The notes under the pieces are model-generated. The model was not told the DNA's origin and did not search any database. It worked only from the letters and a program-made list of their open reading frames with translations. Shown here piece after piece: positions 11,440-23,956 of a DNA stretch of 64,000 nt (position 1 is its first letter; each line of letters begins with the position of its first letter). Origin of the DNA: Agapanthus africanus (lineage: Eukaryota > Streptophyta > Magnoliopsida > Asparagales > Amaryllidaceae); contig CM057346.1 in NCBI GenBank assembly GCA_030015575.1, positions 114,371,899 to 114,435,898 on the forward strand. Reading direction: 5' to 3'. A program made the position numbers and the translations under genes.

Positions 11440-13860
11440 TACATGTCTTTGTAGGGATCCACCTTCCAACTGTCCGTCAACCTGATTTTACCCTGCTTAT
11501 ATTAATCTTCGACCCAGTTTCTGAAGACAAAGCAATTTTCGATCGGGTGGCTTATAACCCGATGGTAGGGGAAATAATTGGGGTTGTTAAACGTATTGAC
11601 ATGTGCTGACCACAGTGGTTCAGGAAAAGTCACCATGTTAATCTTCATGGCAAGATCGAACAACTTCTACGTCTTGTCATGAGAAAAAGAATACTCTCGT
11701 CCTATTTTCTCTTCGAGGGTAGGACCCGGGCGGTTATCATTTCAGCGACTTGGTACTTTGAAGCCTCCTTATTGCTGTTGAGTATTAGCGAAAAACGTCG
11801 CTTTACACTTGCCTTCGCTATTTCATGATTCACCTTCCGCAGAGGAAGAGACCTGGTCAATATGCTCCAGTTGGACCAGCCTATCAAGGAGCTCTTGATA
11901 AGTAGTGGCTTAGCGAAAGCTAAGAGTGGGTAGACCTTCAATCGTGTATCGAGAGTGCCTATGAACATCCTGACAGCTGATTGCTCAGAGATGGGCTGCT
12001 CGCATTTTGATGCGAGATTCCTCCACCAGATGGCGTATTGCCTAAGGTCTCATTTGACTTCAGTTTCTCGTTGATCAGCACGGACATAGTGGTATGTTCG
12101 CATGCGCTAACAAATCTCCAAGTGAAGAGTTGTTCCATCTCAACGAATGTTTCTACGGATTTGTTTGGGAGATCTGAGTACCATTCAAAGGCAGCCTTCG
12201 TCAGACTACTGACAAACTGCCATAGGAGTAATTGATCATCACCTTTGGTATTACTGCATTGTGCTTTGAACTATGCGTTATGATGATGTGGATTCTCGGT
12301 TCCTTTAAACGAGTTGAACCTCGGGATTACATATCCTGGGGGTATTGCTTCTGGTCGTACCATGCTAGATATGGGCGGCCTATTTTCACCAATTTGAAAG
12401 CTACTTCATTGGCAGAGATGATCTTAACTTGCTGAGCTATATAATCATTAAGTTGCACCTTCGACACCATATCATCTTTTATAATCAAAGAGGCTTGTGA
12501 TGTACTTGTGGCATCCCCACTTTCATTGTCAAAAGCCACTGGCGTTTCTTCGACCGGCGGTTCCGATGGTTGGATCATCAGCCCCCACATGTTGTGCAAT
12601 AGGAGAGCTATCTTTTTCATGTTAGCGGATGCTTCTGCCGCTTCCTTGTCTTTATTGTTGAAGGAGCGCTTTAGAGATTCAATCTTAGACTCTGGCCCCA
12701 TTGGTTCATCTTGTTCATCCTCCGTGCTTGCTCTGGGTAAAGGACTAGCAAGCGATGCCGCTTGAGTAGCCATTTCTAGCAGCCTCAGCTGCCTCCGAGC
12801 ATGAGCCAAGGACCCGGTTACCATTCGATGACTGGTGGAAGCATTATTTTTACTTCCATAATTCATCATGTACACGGTGCGCACTACCATGCTCTTATTC
12901 TTAGGACGCTTGAGATCTTGCCCTTTAGGATCTACTTTAAGCGGCAGAACTTTTTCCGACATCTGTCTTTTGTGAGAATCCACTTTAGGAGGAACAATAA
13001 TAGTAGGAACCACCTTGGAAGGAGTCCCCTTGTGTTTAGAAAGGGAGTTGTAGGCCTTGGGCTGACTTTTCATCTTCTTTGACTTGGTGGAGGAGCTGTC
13101 ATTGATGACAGAGCCTCAAACTTCTTTCCAAACCTTATAAATTGTTGAGGAAAGTCATTAAGGTGAGCGCATCAACTTTGGATCATTTGTTATCTTTATA
13201 GGCGGCGGAGATTTCTTTAGCGCTTCGGTAGGCGAGTTATGCCTTACCCTTCTTAATGGTTCAAAGTTGTTTCCAGTTGGAACAGAAACAAGGACCGTTG
13301 GAACTAGAGCAGCTGGAGTCAGCCCTAACTGGGAGCTTCCCTCAGCCTGCCTTACTTGGCGCCAGTAGCGATGTCGGTTCAATCTTTTGGCTGGAGCTTC
13401 TTTAATTTTGGGAGCTGTATGGACTTGCCTCCTTCGTTGATCTTGACCTTTGGCAAGCGCCAGTCGCTTGAAGATTGACTGCTTCGGCAGAGTAAAAGAT
13501 GGCATTGTGTGGAAGACAGATGGCCTTGAAGGTGAATTGCCCTTTGGTAACTCGGGAATAGCAGAGGCTGCAGGTGTCAGCCTCGTAGTGACCAACTTCC
13601 TAGGAATGACCGGGACGGTTGAAGCGTTCGGAGCAGCAAAGCTCAACCTCTTAAAGACTGATTTCTTAGGCATTATAGGCATCTTTGCGGGACCCACGAA
13701 GCTTGCGACCATCCTCTTGAAGACCGAACCTTGAGACTTGACAGGGTTCTAAGAATATCCTGTAGTGGTGGTTTTAAACCATTCGAAGACTGATTTCTTT
13801 TGCGTTTCCCCCTTCGGCGTTGAGGCCCCGAGGGTAGGAGGTGGAAGCATCGTTCCAAAG
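11440..13860 (-). pseudogene. gypsy-1 gag
   Basis: Gag forms the virus-like particle. From its N-terminal side (right end) there is a basic, proline-rich region with repeated S-[VI]-F-K-R-L words (about 13430-13700). Then come a TVYMMNYGSK segment (near 12850-12880) like VHTVYMVGTRSK in gypsy-2, and an acidic region with a probable helix (ESKIESLKRSFNNKDKEAAE). A capsid core follows around 12050-12290 (QFVSSLTKAAFEWYSDLP). The C-terminal YSFSHDKT...HPIENCFVFRNWVE part is at about 11500-11720. The match in order with gypsy-2 gag is the main evidence. Several breaks. Confidence 0.75.
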
Positions 13861-14150
13861 AAAAGCATGTTCATCTCTTGGGTCACTTAGGCCGTGGAGA
13901 TGCAGAGCATCGAAGCTATTGCTTTTCCTGACTAGACCACCCCGGATGGAGTGGTGTTGAAAACACAGTTGTGGTTGCAGTTGTTGCAGAATGATGCTAT
14001 TGATCTATATAGAAATGAAACACCAGCTTTAGTATTCCAAAATCCAAGAGCAACCATAAATATAATATACCGCGATTTTTTTCGTGAAAACACAACACAC
14101 GAAGTGTAGAGCGGAAAGAGAAAAATAGTTCTACCGGGATTACCAGAATC
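13861..14150 (-). other. gypsy-1 leader with post-LTR motif
   Basis: Noncoding on inspection. Directly after the LTR end (minus strand) it reads GATTCTGGTAATCCCGGTAG, which parallels the GGTTCTGGCATGCCCGGTGG after the gypsy-2 5' LTR. This is the expected primer-binding position, but I do not assign the tRNA. The rest is leader up to the gag N-terminus. Confidence 0.55.
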
Positions 14151-16063
14151 TGTTTACCACCGAAAATCGATCAAACGAACTGGGGTCAAACGTCTTGCCT
14201 TAATTTGGGGGTAGATGGATAGGTTTGATCCCTCCACCTCTCCGAAGACACTAAGTTGATTTATAGCACTATATATCGGAGGTTTTGATAGATGCGACCG
14301 ATATAACTGACTTTCAGATTCCCCCTTACAAATGAGGGTTTTATTGATTGTGGGGACGTATTTTTCATACAGGTGCAAGCCCATATAGTTAATTGCATTA
14401 TCATAAGCGATAACAACTTTCTTCTTCTTTAAGATTTGTTTTGTGTGTCGTGTTTTAGTTTTGTTTATTTTGGGTTGCCCTTGAATTGTATACGGAAACT
14501 AATTTATGTCATCACCCGTAGGACGTGAACTAGTCGAAATCCATATATATTTTAGATTTGGAGTTTTAGATTCCACATTTGTGTCTTGGTTTGCCAATAG
14601 GAGTGAACTTATGTTGAATTTCTCATATTTGTGAGGTTCATCCATTCACAGGTACTTGGGTTTGATCTAAGAATCATTAATCGTGTTTTAGACTAAGATC
14701 AACTTAGATAACAGAGTCATAAATTTGAGAATATATTCTATGTTGATCATTAGATCCCGTATGAAGCATAAGATTCCATACTTAGTTTATTTTACTAAGT
14801 CTTCAAGCTTTGGCTTGGTATCATATGCGCTTACGTACTATGGATGCTCATGGCATCAGTGCACATACATAGCATGGGGTGCGAATGCTTTTGCATAGCT
14901 CTTAATGGGACTTGACTTTATTTGAAGTCAGTACTTGCGCACATGTTTTGCACGTGTACACAAAGCATTTTTTTTCTAGAAGAAAGCGCACATGCATGGC
15001 ACGTGGTGCGCACATCTTTATAGAAAGTTTTTTCCACTTGCGCATGTGTGTATAGCACATGGGGAAGCGCATAGTAAAAAATTCAGGGAGTGCGTCCAAG
15101 ATTAGTGTCAAGAAAGCTTTTGCTTTTAAACAACCAAAATCTATTCTCTATGGCACGTGGCATTGCGTTTCCATGAAGGTGCGCCCTAATTTTTGCAAAG
15201 GGGACAGCTTTTGGGGAAAACCGTGATTTCAATAAAGTCGAAACTTCAGTGATTTTCTTTGTGTGTGAATGCCCCTTTTCTCGAGTGCGCATCATGAGGA
15301 AAAGGACGGCTTTCATGGAAGAAATGGCTTTCGATGAAGAAAAGGCTTCAAATGATGATTTTCATCGAAGATTTTTTATTTTTGGTGCAAACATGTGTTC
15401 TTATTGAGAACCAAGGTTCTGTGAAGTCTGTGCTTCGTATAATGGTGACTATTCATATCATTTTAGGCAGCAAACCGATGTTTTTCTCATAAGATCTTTA
15501 GATTTTGCAAAGCGCCATAGCTCTATCAAAACCGATACTTTACATGACAAGAGAGAATTTTAATCACTTTTCTTTACCTAGTTGATGCCAGGTTTTTTTG
15601 TCGAAGATGGAGATGGAGTCCTTAAGAAATTTTATCTCGGCTTGAAGAGAAGTTGATGATTATCATCCTCCCTTTTTTTAAGGGGCTCCTACTTATAGGA
15701 AGGATGTAGTTAGGGTTTTAAGATTTAAGTTGATACATATCAATTAAGGATTCATGTGCACTATTGGATCGTCGATCCCAAATCTATTTGTTAAGAAAGT
15801 TAACAAAGGAATATTTCCTTCCAACAATAGAGATTCGGCTCAACAAAAATGTATACGTTAATTGGGTACGCTTGCGCATCACAAGGAAGTGTGCGCGTTC
15901 TTTACACGGCCACAGCCTATCAAAGTCTTAGCTTATGCATACGTGCATTGCACGGGTCGCATCACATCAAGAGCTTAGCCTATGCGCATGTACATTGCAC
16001 GTATCGCATCGCACACGTATGGTATTTATGCTAAGTATGCAACTGATGAGTGCGCCATAATTG
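14151..16063 (-). repeat. gypsy-1 5' LTR
   Basis: Minus-strand LTR ending at 14151 (...GGTAAACA) next to the post-LTR motif. The part at 14330-14400 matches the gypsy-2 LTR end (CCCCACAATCA, AGGGGGAATCTG). About 14850-15300 has scattered GCGCACATG and GGCACGTGG words like the gypsy-2 LTR minisatellite. A TATA-like CCTATAAG lies near 15694-15701 (minus). About 15920-16015 holds two imperfect 47-base repeats. The outer end is uncertain: 15826 has an LTR-like TGTTGG end, but recognisable copia-D sequence begins only at about 16064, and a U3 of about 350 bases fits gypsy-2 better. Confidence 0.6.
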
Positions 16064-16988
16064 GGCGGGAAAAATTCTCTCTCAGATTACTCCTCCGAAG
16101 GTGCACTCCATGATGAGTAAAGCTGAGTGGCCTTTTTATTTAGGGATATTCTCTGGAAACAGTTGCCTCTTACAAACCTTAGTCACTTTGCAGATTTAGT
16201 AGGTGATCTCATCCATCCGAGAGATACTTCGGTTTTCTCATAGATGGTGACAATTAGGTTTGCATCATGTTGATGATGACCTTACTAGTTATCAATAGGC
16301 TATAGGGAGTGATGACTTTCGACTGATGGCTGGATGCCATATTATCCATGTTAGACTCCACGCACTGCAACAAAATATGGATTTTGTTGGGTGTTCCTAA
16401 AGAGATAAATATATTAGGAGCAAGTAGATCTTTCTAAATCAGTGCAGATGGAAATGTAGTAACCTAATAAGGCTAGACTTGTAGTAAAAGGTTTTCATCA
16501 AATAGCTGGTGTGGATTGTGATGAAACTTTTGCTTCAGTATCTGTACTGAAGTCCATACGGATATAACTTGTCATTGTTGTTTTTCATGATTATGATATT
16601 GGTAGGTGGATGACTATAACATCTTTCTAAATGGTGATTTAGAAGTGTACGTGTATATGACTTTCTAAAGGGTTATCGTAGTCGGTGGGAGAAGCGGAAA
16701 GTATACAAGTTGCTTAAATCTATTTATAGACTAAAGCAAGCATAGCGGAATTGGATCATCTATTTTGAAATTACGGTCAAAGTGTTTGATTTCATCAAAA
16801 TTATAGATAAACCTTATATTTATAAGAAAGATATAGAAAGTACTGTCATATTCCTTATATGGTATGTGGATGACATACTCTTGATAGGAAGTGATGTTCC
16901 TATGCTATAATCGGTCAAACTATGGGTGTCACAAATATTTCTCCATATAAGATTTAGGCAATATATATCAATCGATCTGGGGATTAGA

Positions 16989-17037
<49 letters not shown>

Positions 17038-17161
17038 AATGTTCCAATCCATGTACAATGACACCATTCTAATGGAGTTTAGAATGGACGACTTTTAGGA
17101 CGGAATGGACGACTCCTAGCGTGGTAGTATACCCATAAGAGGTGGAGTCACCCTCTCTAAA
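16064..17161 (+). pseudogene. copia-D integrase end and reverse transcriptase
   Basis: Weak but collinear matches to copia-A pol. ATTCTCTCTCAGATTACTCC corresponds to the ILSQLTPP codons. Then come a ...GFLIDGD block near 16230, DETFA near 16520, LNGDLE near 16630, LKSIYRLKQA near 16720, and the YVDDILLIGSD active-site box near 16860-16900. Below that the RNase H connection begins. It includes a TA microsatellite. Very decayed fossil. Confidence 0.7.
16991..17034. repeat. (TA)n microsatellite in copia-D pol
   Basis: About 22 TA units in the decayed reverse transcriptase/RNase H region. Confidence 0.95.
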
Positions 17162-19217
17162 TGTTAGTGATATATGCCCTAGAGACCATTATTGTATCAT
17201 ACTGGATTGTATATTACTTAATGGAAGTTTAGGATATACACGGATACAGTAACATTCTTGCTCGAAATGGTAGTATGCTACCTGGTTTGTTTATACCTCA
17301 ATACGTGCATGTGTTTCTTTTAGCATATTGCTTATATATATTAGTAGAGCCCTTAGGATATTTGCTTGATTACCAGCATTGTGATGGCAGTCACACTAGT
17401 GGGGGCTAGGTAATCTATAAGCACATCCTAGACAGGTCCCTAGTCATAGGATTTTCGAGACCGATCATCGATACTCCACAGTAGACTAGTGTATACGCTT
17501 CTCATCCCAGCTGGGGAGATGGTCTGTCCCACGGCCATTAGTATGTCGAACTGGAGATAGTATGCAGGTGCTCATTAGGTTATGAGTACACTGGATAGGA
17601 CTCGTCGGGAACTGTTGGGTATTATACATATCGTCGGTTAGCAGTTTCCAGGTGACATGAGTACATCTTAGTCCGTCGAATTGACAGTGCTACTTTTCCT
17701 CGAGTGTGTTCCCACTGTACTTTGATTACTACCCTACCACGGCTCAAAGGAGTCGTGTAAACAGGTAGTAGTTGGGTGCAGTCCCGGAGCACTTGGAGGC
17801 AATAGCGGTTAGATAGGGTTCGTCTCTCCCGGTATTGGGGGTTGATATCGCGCTGTGTTCGGAAGGCCATTACACAAAGTCCATGGCTAAGGCAAGCGAG
17901 ATTTACTGGTAGGTATTCCAGTAATTTCTCAGGGTGTATTGGACTATTCTCCGGCATGACTTATTGCGCTATTAGGGGTCTGACGACTACTGCCCCCTAG
18001 GCCCGATATGCGATACTCTTAGAAAAACAAACCAGACTATACAGAGATTGTTATATTCAGGCTCAATAGGAGTTCGGATGGGTATTCCTCATTAGCCTTC
18101 TTATCGACATTTACCTGAGGACTATTACGTGCAGCTAGTACCGCTTGCAGCCTGTGGTTAAACCTACTGCCAGCGTAGTGTCGAGTCTTTAGAGTCCCAC
18201 ATAGAGAGTTTTCCTGCACCGGGCAAAAAGTGTAGAGGATGTATGGTTTTACGGCAGGGCTTCGATCACTTACGTACACTTGTGCGCATATGATGTTCGG
18301 GTGGATAATACTAGTGGGCTTTGGTTTAAACCAGATCCTAGTATTATATTGATGGATCAGTTTTGTCTCTTTGTATTCGTGTTTCTCATAATACGAATAC
18401 GGGTATGTATATACGGATGAGAGGAGCATAAAAGGAGACACCTCATTAGGGTTTTGACCATTTACTTGATTAAAACAATTATGAGGTGGAGGAAAGTATT
18501 TGTTATTTTTGTAAATGTTAATTGAAGCATGGCTACTAGTTTTGACTACTTGACTTTGTTTGACCTTGTGACTTGGCTTGACCACTTGACTTGGTTTGAC
18601 TATTTGACTTAGATATTTTTGTGAGATATTTTGTGACCTAGATATTTTGATGAGATATTTTTTCATGCCATGCTTGTAGTCATGTCAAGTTAGCCATCTC
18701 ATTTTCAATTTATCATTATCATTTATCAAAATCATTTCTCTTTCCTCAAGTGAGCTTTCAAGATAGCTCTCTTCTTCTTCCTCACTTCAAAACCATAAAA
18801 GCTCTTATGTGTTGAGAATCCTAAAGTTTCAAGAGACAAATAAATCCATCTTCATACTCTTCATCACCTAGGCCATCAAGTTTAGCAAGCTTGTTTCCTT
18901 ACTTACCTCGGTTTTGAGGTGGAGCTCGGACTATAGACTCTCGGGTGGATCGTCTTGGACTCGAGGAGGCCGTCGAAGAAGCTATGATCCGGATCGATCC
19001 TTGGAGCCTATGTAGACGAGGAGGACAGCGATGAAGACCCGAAGGACATGTATCGTGAGGTATAACTTCGTATCCGAATAGTTAAACCTAAAGTAGTTTG
19101 CAAGTTAGGGTTTATGGACGATCCTTGGTTCTAGTCGGTGTTGCGAAGCTCGTAAAAATCATTTTTTGCAAATTACGCCTCCCCGCGAACATGTGGGGTG
19201 CACGACATCGACTTAAA
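17162..19217 (+). mobile_element. solo copia LTR S3 in copia-D
   Basis: 2.06 kb LTR, TGTTAGTGATATATGCCC to ...GACTTAAA, flanked by CTAAA on both sides (17157-17161 and 19218-19222). The copia-D coding relic continues directly across it (GVTLSK before, an SK-EMS-like word after). Internal landmarks shared with the other LTRs include TTTCCAGGTGACATGAG and the hairpin at 17738-17757. Layout and ending are closest to copia-B LTRs (...GGACTTACA). Solo, so not datable from itself. Confidence 0.88.
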
Positions 19218-19222
19218 CTAAA

Positions 19223-19869
19223 GAGATGTCTTCTATACTGATGAGGAATGGGACTCGCACGTATGGAAGTAACGTCAATTGTGTGATGTTAAGTACCAGA
19301 CCAAACGTAGCTTATACAGTTGATGTAGTAAGCCGATATTAGTCTAATCATAGAGAAATATAGGAAAGAAGTGAAGAACATATCAAGATGTTATTGGTGT
19401 ATAGTAATGACAGCCTTCTACAGGAAGCGGTTAACAATTCCAGCTTCCAAGGTGACATGTATGACAGAGTGTCTGTCACAAGTTTGAAGTTTACCCTCTT
19501 CTGAGGAGAAGTATATTGGAAAGAGTTCCAAGAAAGATACTGAGGTAGACATGACGCTGGATGCTGATTATGACTCAACAGAGGATACAACCTAAGAATT
19601 TGTTGGATAAAATTGTTCATTTATGAAATCGGTCTCATCATCTATGCATAAAAATTCTACGGCAGGTATCGCTTGATTCGGGAGATAGTTGATCTCCGTG
19701 AGATTGAGAAGAGAGAAAAAGTTAGAAACATTATAGCGGATCTACTCACTAAGGCCGTATTCTCGGACACAGTTTGTGAATCTATTAGTAAATAAATTGG
19801 GTATGCGATAGCACATGAGATATGAATATGCGGTACAACAATAATTGGTCTTAAGTGTAAGTGGGAGAT
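19223..19869 (+). pseudogene. copia-D RNase H end and polypurine tract
   Basis: Contains relics of STRPNVAYTV near 19285-19320, FTLF...WKEFQ near 19490-19530 and a YHLIREIVDL-like word near 19665-19700, in the order seen in copia-A. It ends with AAGTGGGAGAT, the polypurine tract that primes plus-strand DNA, immediately before the 3' LTR. Decayed. Confidence 0.7.
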
Positions 19870-21229
19870 TGTTGGATATTGTGCCCTCAAGACAATTATT
19901 GTAATTACAGGATGGAAATTACTATAATTGAAGGAGGACCTATACTGATAGAACAGTCTTGCTCGAGATGATAGTATGCTATATGGTTTATCTTTATCAT
20001 TCATGTGTTTACATTTTACTTGTTATTACATATCGCTAATACATAATGATAAAGCCCGTAGGATCTTTTCTTGAGTACCAGGATTAATGATAGGGATCAT
20101 ATTAGTGAGGCTTAGGAAGTCCATAAGCATATCCTTAAATCTCCCTAGTCGTAGGAGTATCGAAACTAGGCACCGGTACTTCAGTTTAGCCTAGTGAGTA
20201 CGTTTCCTGACCCGGTTGGAGAGCGATAGCTAATCCCACAACTATTGGTATGGGAAACCGAGGATTGTATACAGGTGCTCATTAGATTATGAGTTATACT
20301 GGACAGACTCACCAAGAACTCTTAGATGGTATTATACCTATCGTAAGATAGTGGTTTTCTGGTGACATGAGTACAGGTTAGTCTATAGTCCTGAGATCTT
20401 CTTAGTGTCTTGTGTGAATCCTATTGTGTTTTGATTACTACCCTACCACGGTTTTAAAGAGCCGTGAAAACAGGTTTTAGTTTGGTATAGTCCCGAGCCA
20501 TATAGAGGAAGTGAGAGATCGGAAGGGATTTGTCTCTCCCAGTATAGAGAGTTGATATCGCGCTGTGAATGATTGGCTTTAACAATAATTCCCTAGCCAG
20601 GGTATATAAGATTTACTGATAAGTGTTATTGGTAGTTTCTTGGTTGGTTATGAGCTTGACATCGACGTGACTTATCAGGTTTTTGGCGGTCTAATAGTTA
20701 CCACCTCCCATACCATGCGACACACTCAGACAAAGAAACCGGACTGTATGGTGACTGTCAGTGATAAGCTCTATAGGGTAGGGATGAGATTGCTTGTCGA
20801 CTTTACTTTCATTCAATACCTGGGTAGCCATTACATGCAGCTAGTACCACTGACGTGCTTGTAGGTTAACCGGGTGAGGGATTCATCTGAAAGTGTTTCA
20901 GGTCAATCGGATATGATCCTAAACTATTGCCAACGTATTGTTGAATCTTTAAAGTCTCACAAAGAGGGTTTCCCGCTCAGGCGAAACGATATAGTTTGCG
21001 TATGGTGATACGTACGGGAGTTCAATTAAACACATATATTGGATACACATACTTTAATCGAACGTTTTGATAATACTAACCGGTTTGAAAGATAGCCAGA
21101 TTATTAAATCAAGCGTTGATTTAATATAACATATATGGTATTTGAACTAGTATTATTCTCTCATTTTATCTCTTTTGGTATTTGTATTTTGATACGGGTA
21201 TGTGTATTTGATGCATATACGGGTGTGTG
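19870..21229 (+). repeat. copia-D 3' LTR, first part
   Basis: Starts TGTTGGATATTGTGCCC directly after the polypurine tract and carries the group landmarks: GATAAAGCCCGTAGGAT, GGTTTTCTGGTGACATGAG, TGTGTTTTGATTACTACCC and the hairpin at 20447-20466. It stops in a GT-rich tract where copia-E is inserted and resumes at 48930. Confidence 0.85.
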
Positions 21230-21850
21230 TGTTGGGATTCCATAGCACCATGCCTAGGGTTTGCAAGCATCACACATGCCACAATAAAATTTTGGGGAGG
21301 TGCAAAGCAATCTAACCATGAATCGAAACTAGAAAAAATAGGGTAACACTAATAGTATCTCATACAACATAGACTCTATCACTATGTTGGAAGAATACAA
21401 CCTTTGTAGTCCTTCTTTAGTGACTCCTTGGATCTTTGAAAGTTTGAACTGGCTCGCTAGAGACCTTCCAAGTCCACGATGATCCACCCGAAGTCTCTTT
21501 TCTCAAAGCTCCTTGCTTCACTTGATCAAGAATGAAGATGAAGCAAATACTTTACACTAATGGGCTAGAGTAGTGTAAAATGGTGACGTGGTTTGTTTTC
21601 CCACTTCAAAACCCTTTCTTCTTAACTAACTCACTCACTAGAAATCTCAAGAGAGCAAGAGAGAGGAGGAAGATGAAGATGGCAAGCTTGAGCTCAATGT
21701 TGTGATAATCTCAAATAAAAATGAGAATGAATAATATAAATAAAAGTCACTCTAACAATTAACCATGGGTTAAATATCTAGATATTTATTTTGGAGTCAA
21801 AGCAACTAAGGAAAATAAACTCAAGGTCAAAACAAGGGTTAAGTGAAGGA
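21230..21850 (-). repeat. copia-E 3' LTR piece
   Basis: Matches 43555-44135 of the copia-E 5' LTR closely (AAAATTTTGGGGAGGTGC, CCACGATGATCCACCCGAAG and so on). Its minus-strand end is TGTTGGGATTCC at 21230. Only about 0.6 kb of LTR is present against about 2.0 kb in the 5' LTR. Confidence 0.85.
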
Positions 21851-23596
21851 GTAATATACTAAGTTTCCATCGTGGAGTTTGCAACGGTATTCTGTTTGTA
21901 ACTTTTCCAACTAACCGCCCCTCCATTGAGAGTAAATACAAACACTGAGATAGATTTACTGTCATCCTTATCACTTTGGAAGCTGGAATCGGTAAAGGCC
22001 TCCATTTGGAGATCCCCATTACCATACACCAAGAATAATTCTTTAGTCCTTCGCAAGTACTTAAGAATGCTCTTTACTGCTATCCAATGTTTCTCCCTTG
22101 GGTTCGATTGATATCCGTTTACAACAGCTAGTGCATAAGCTACATCAGGGCGAGTACATAACATCACATACATTATAGATCCTACGGCTGAAGCGTAGGG
22201 TATAATGCTCATACGAGCTCTCTCTCTTCATCAGTCTTCGGACAGAAGTCCTTAGAAAGAGTGATTCCATGACAAGTGGGTAAGGCACCACGCTTAGAAT
22301 CTTCCATACTAAATCTTTTTAGGATGGTGTCAATGTACATTGATTGAGACAATCCCAATAACCTCTTGGATCTATCTCTATAGATCCTAATGCCCAAAAT
22401 GCAAGAGGCATCACCCAGGTTCTTCATGGAGAACCTTTGTGATAAGAATAGTTTGACCGATTGTAGCATAGGAATATCATTTTCTATCAAGAGAATGTCA
22501 TCCACGTACAAATCGAGGAATTTGATGGTACTCCCTAAATCTTCTTATAAATGCATGGTTCATCTATATTTTTGACAAAATCAAACTCTTTGATTGTATC
22601 ATCAAAGCAGATGTTCTAGCTCCGTGACGCCTGCTTTAATCCATAAATGGATTTAAGCAGCCTACATGCCTTTTCGCTGCTCCCACTGTCAATGAAGCCC
22701 TCTGGCTGATCCATAAAAACTCATTCTTCTAAATCACCATTTAGAAATGCAGTTTTTACGTCCATCCGCCAGATTTCATAATCGTAGTGAGCATAAATAG
22801 CAAGTAGAATCCGAATGGATTTAAGCATTGCTACTGGAGAGAAAGTTTCATCATAGTCCAATCCTGGTCTTTGACAAAAACCTTTCGCTACAAACCTTGC
22901 TTTATAGGTCTCCACCTGTCCATCTACACCAATCTTTCTCTTAAAGATCCATTTGCACCCTACGGGTTTTATCCCAGGAGGTGCAACGTCCAAAGTCCAT
23001 ACTTTGTTGGTGTACATGGACTCCATTTCGGATCTCATGGCATCCATCCACTTCACTGAGTCACCACTCGTGATAGCTTGCTGAAATCTAGTAGGGTTAT
23101 CATCATCCATGATACAATCTTCTCTATCACCATCTATGAGAAACCCATAGTATATCTCCGGTAGGCGAGAAGTTCTACTAGATCTTCGTAGCGGCTGAGG
23201 TTCTTGAAGTTCTACTGCAGCATCAGTTTCAACCAATTCGTCATGAGTAATTTGTGTCTCTAGAAGCTCTTCTAGTTCTACCGCATTGCCATCAGTACTA
23301 TTTGTAAAAATTTCATTTTCCAAAAATGTGGCATGTTAAGAAACAAACACTTTTTGTTCCTCCTTGTGGTAGAATAGATATCTATATAAAGGTTTTGGAT
23401 ATCCCACAAATTTACACATGACCGATCGTGTCTCGAGTTTGTCTGGATTATGCTTTTTGACAAAAGCCGGACAATCCTATATCCTAACTCGTTTAAGAGA
23501 TGGTCTCTTTCCACACCATATCTCATATGGAGTGGTAGACACGGTCTTGGTTAGAACTCTGTTTAACAGATACAATGATGTCTCCAATGCATGTCC
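21851..23596 (-). pseudogene. copia-E reverse transcriptase and RNase H
   Basis: The minus-strand translation shows RRSSRTSRLPEIYYGFLIDG, WMDAMRSEMESMYTNKVWTL, VGCKWIFKRKIGVDGQVETY, DYDETFSPVAMLKSIRILLA, and WRMDVKTAFLNGDLEE. Then YVDDILLIENDIPMLQSVKL (the active-site box), GISLGIR-type DASCILGIRIYRD, TRPDVAYALAVV, and the RNase H words TDSSFQSDKDDSKS and VANSTMET. Domain order and wording match copia-A and the Angela/BARE lineage. Broken. Confidence 0.88.
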
Positions 23597-23951
23597 TCAA
23601 AAGTAAAGCGGTAACTCAGCATCACTCATCATGGACCGTACCATATCTAATAGGGTATGATTCCTCCGTTCTGACACACCGTTGTGCTGTGGTGTGTAAG
23701 GGGGGGTGAGCTGAGAGAGAATCTCATTCTCTTTTAAGAAGTATGAAAACTCTGTACTCAAATACTCTCCATCTCGATCCGATCGAAGTTTCTTGATGCT
23801 CAAGCCTGTTTGTTTTTCTATTTCAAGTTTATACTCCTTGAATTTCTCGAAAGCTTCAGATTTTTTCTTTAATAAAAACACGTGTCCGAATCTTGAGAAA
23901 TCATCAGTAAAAGTGATGAAGTATGAAAAACCGTCTCTAGTATGTGTAGAC
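23597..23951 (-). pseudogene. copia-E integrase catalytic core
   Basis: The minus-strand translation reads FSYFITFTDDFSRFGHVFLL, KLRSDRDGEYLSTEFSYF, ILSQLTPPYTPQHNGVSERR, then LLDMVRSMMSDAELP. These hold the second catalytic aspartate and the catalytic glutamate of the DDE integrase. The upstream part of integrase resumes at 34312 on the far side of copia-A. Confidence 0.88.
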
Positions 23952-23956
23952 ATTGG

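Larger units (their letters stand above)
1..16063 (-). mobile_element. gypsy-1: Tat-lineage Ty3/gypsy retrotransposon, cut by the left window edge
   Basis: Read on the minus strand, the order is 5' LTR, leader, gag, protease, reverse transcriptase, RNase H, integrase and a noncoding 3' region, with the 3' LTR beyond the window. This is the Ty3/gypsy order. The long gag, the wording of the protease segment and the long 3' noncoding region point to the Tat lineage. Two solo copia LTRs interrupt it. It is a fossil with many breaks (well over ten), and a second gag C-terminal segment between protease and reverse transcriptase makes it a composite. No age can be given because only one LTR is in view. 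The outer end of the 5' LTR (about 16063) is approximate. Confidence 0.85.
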
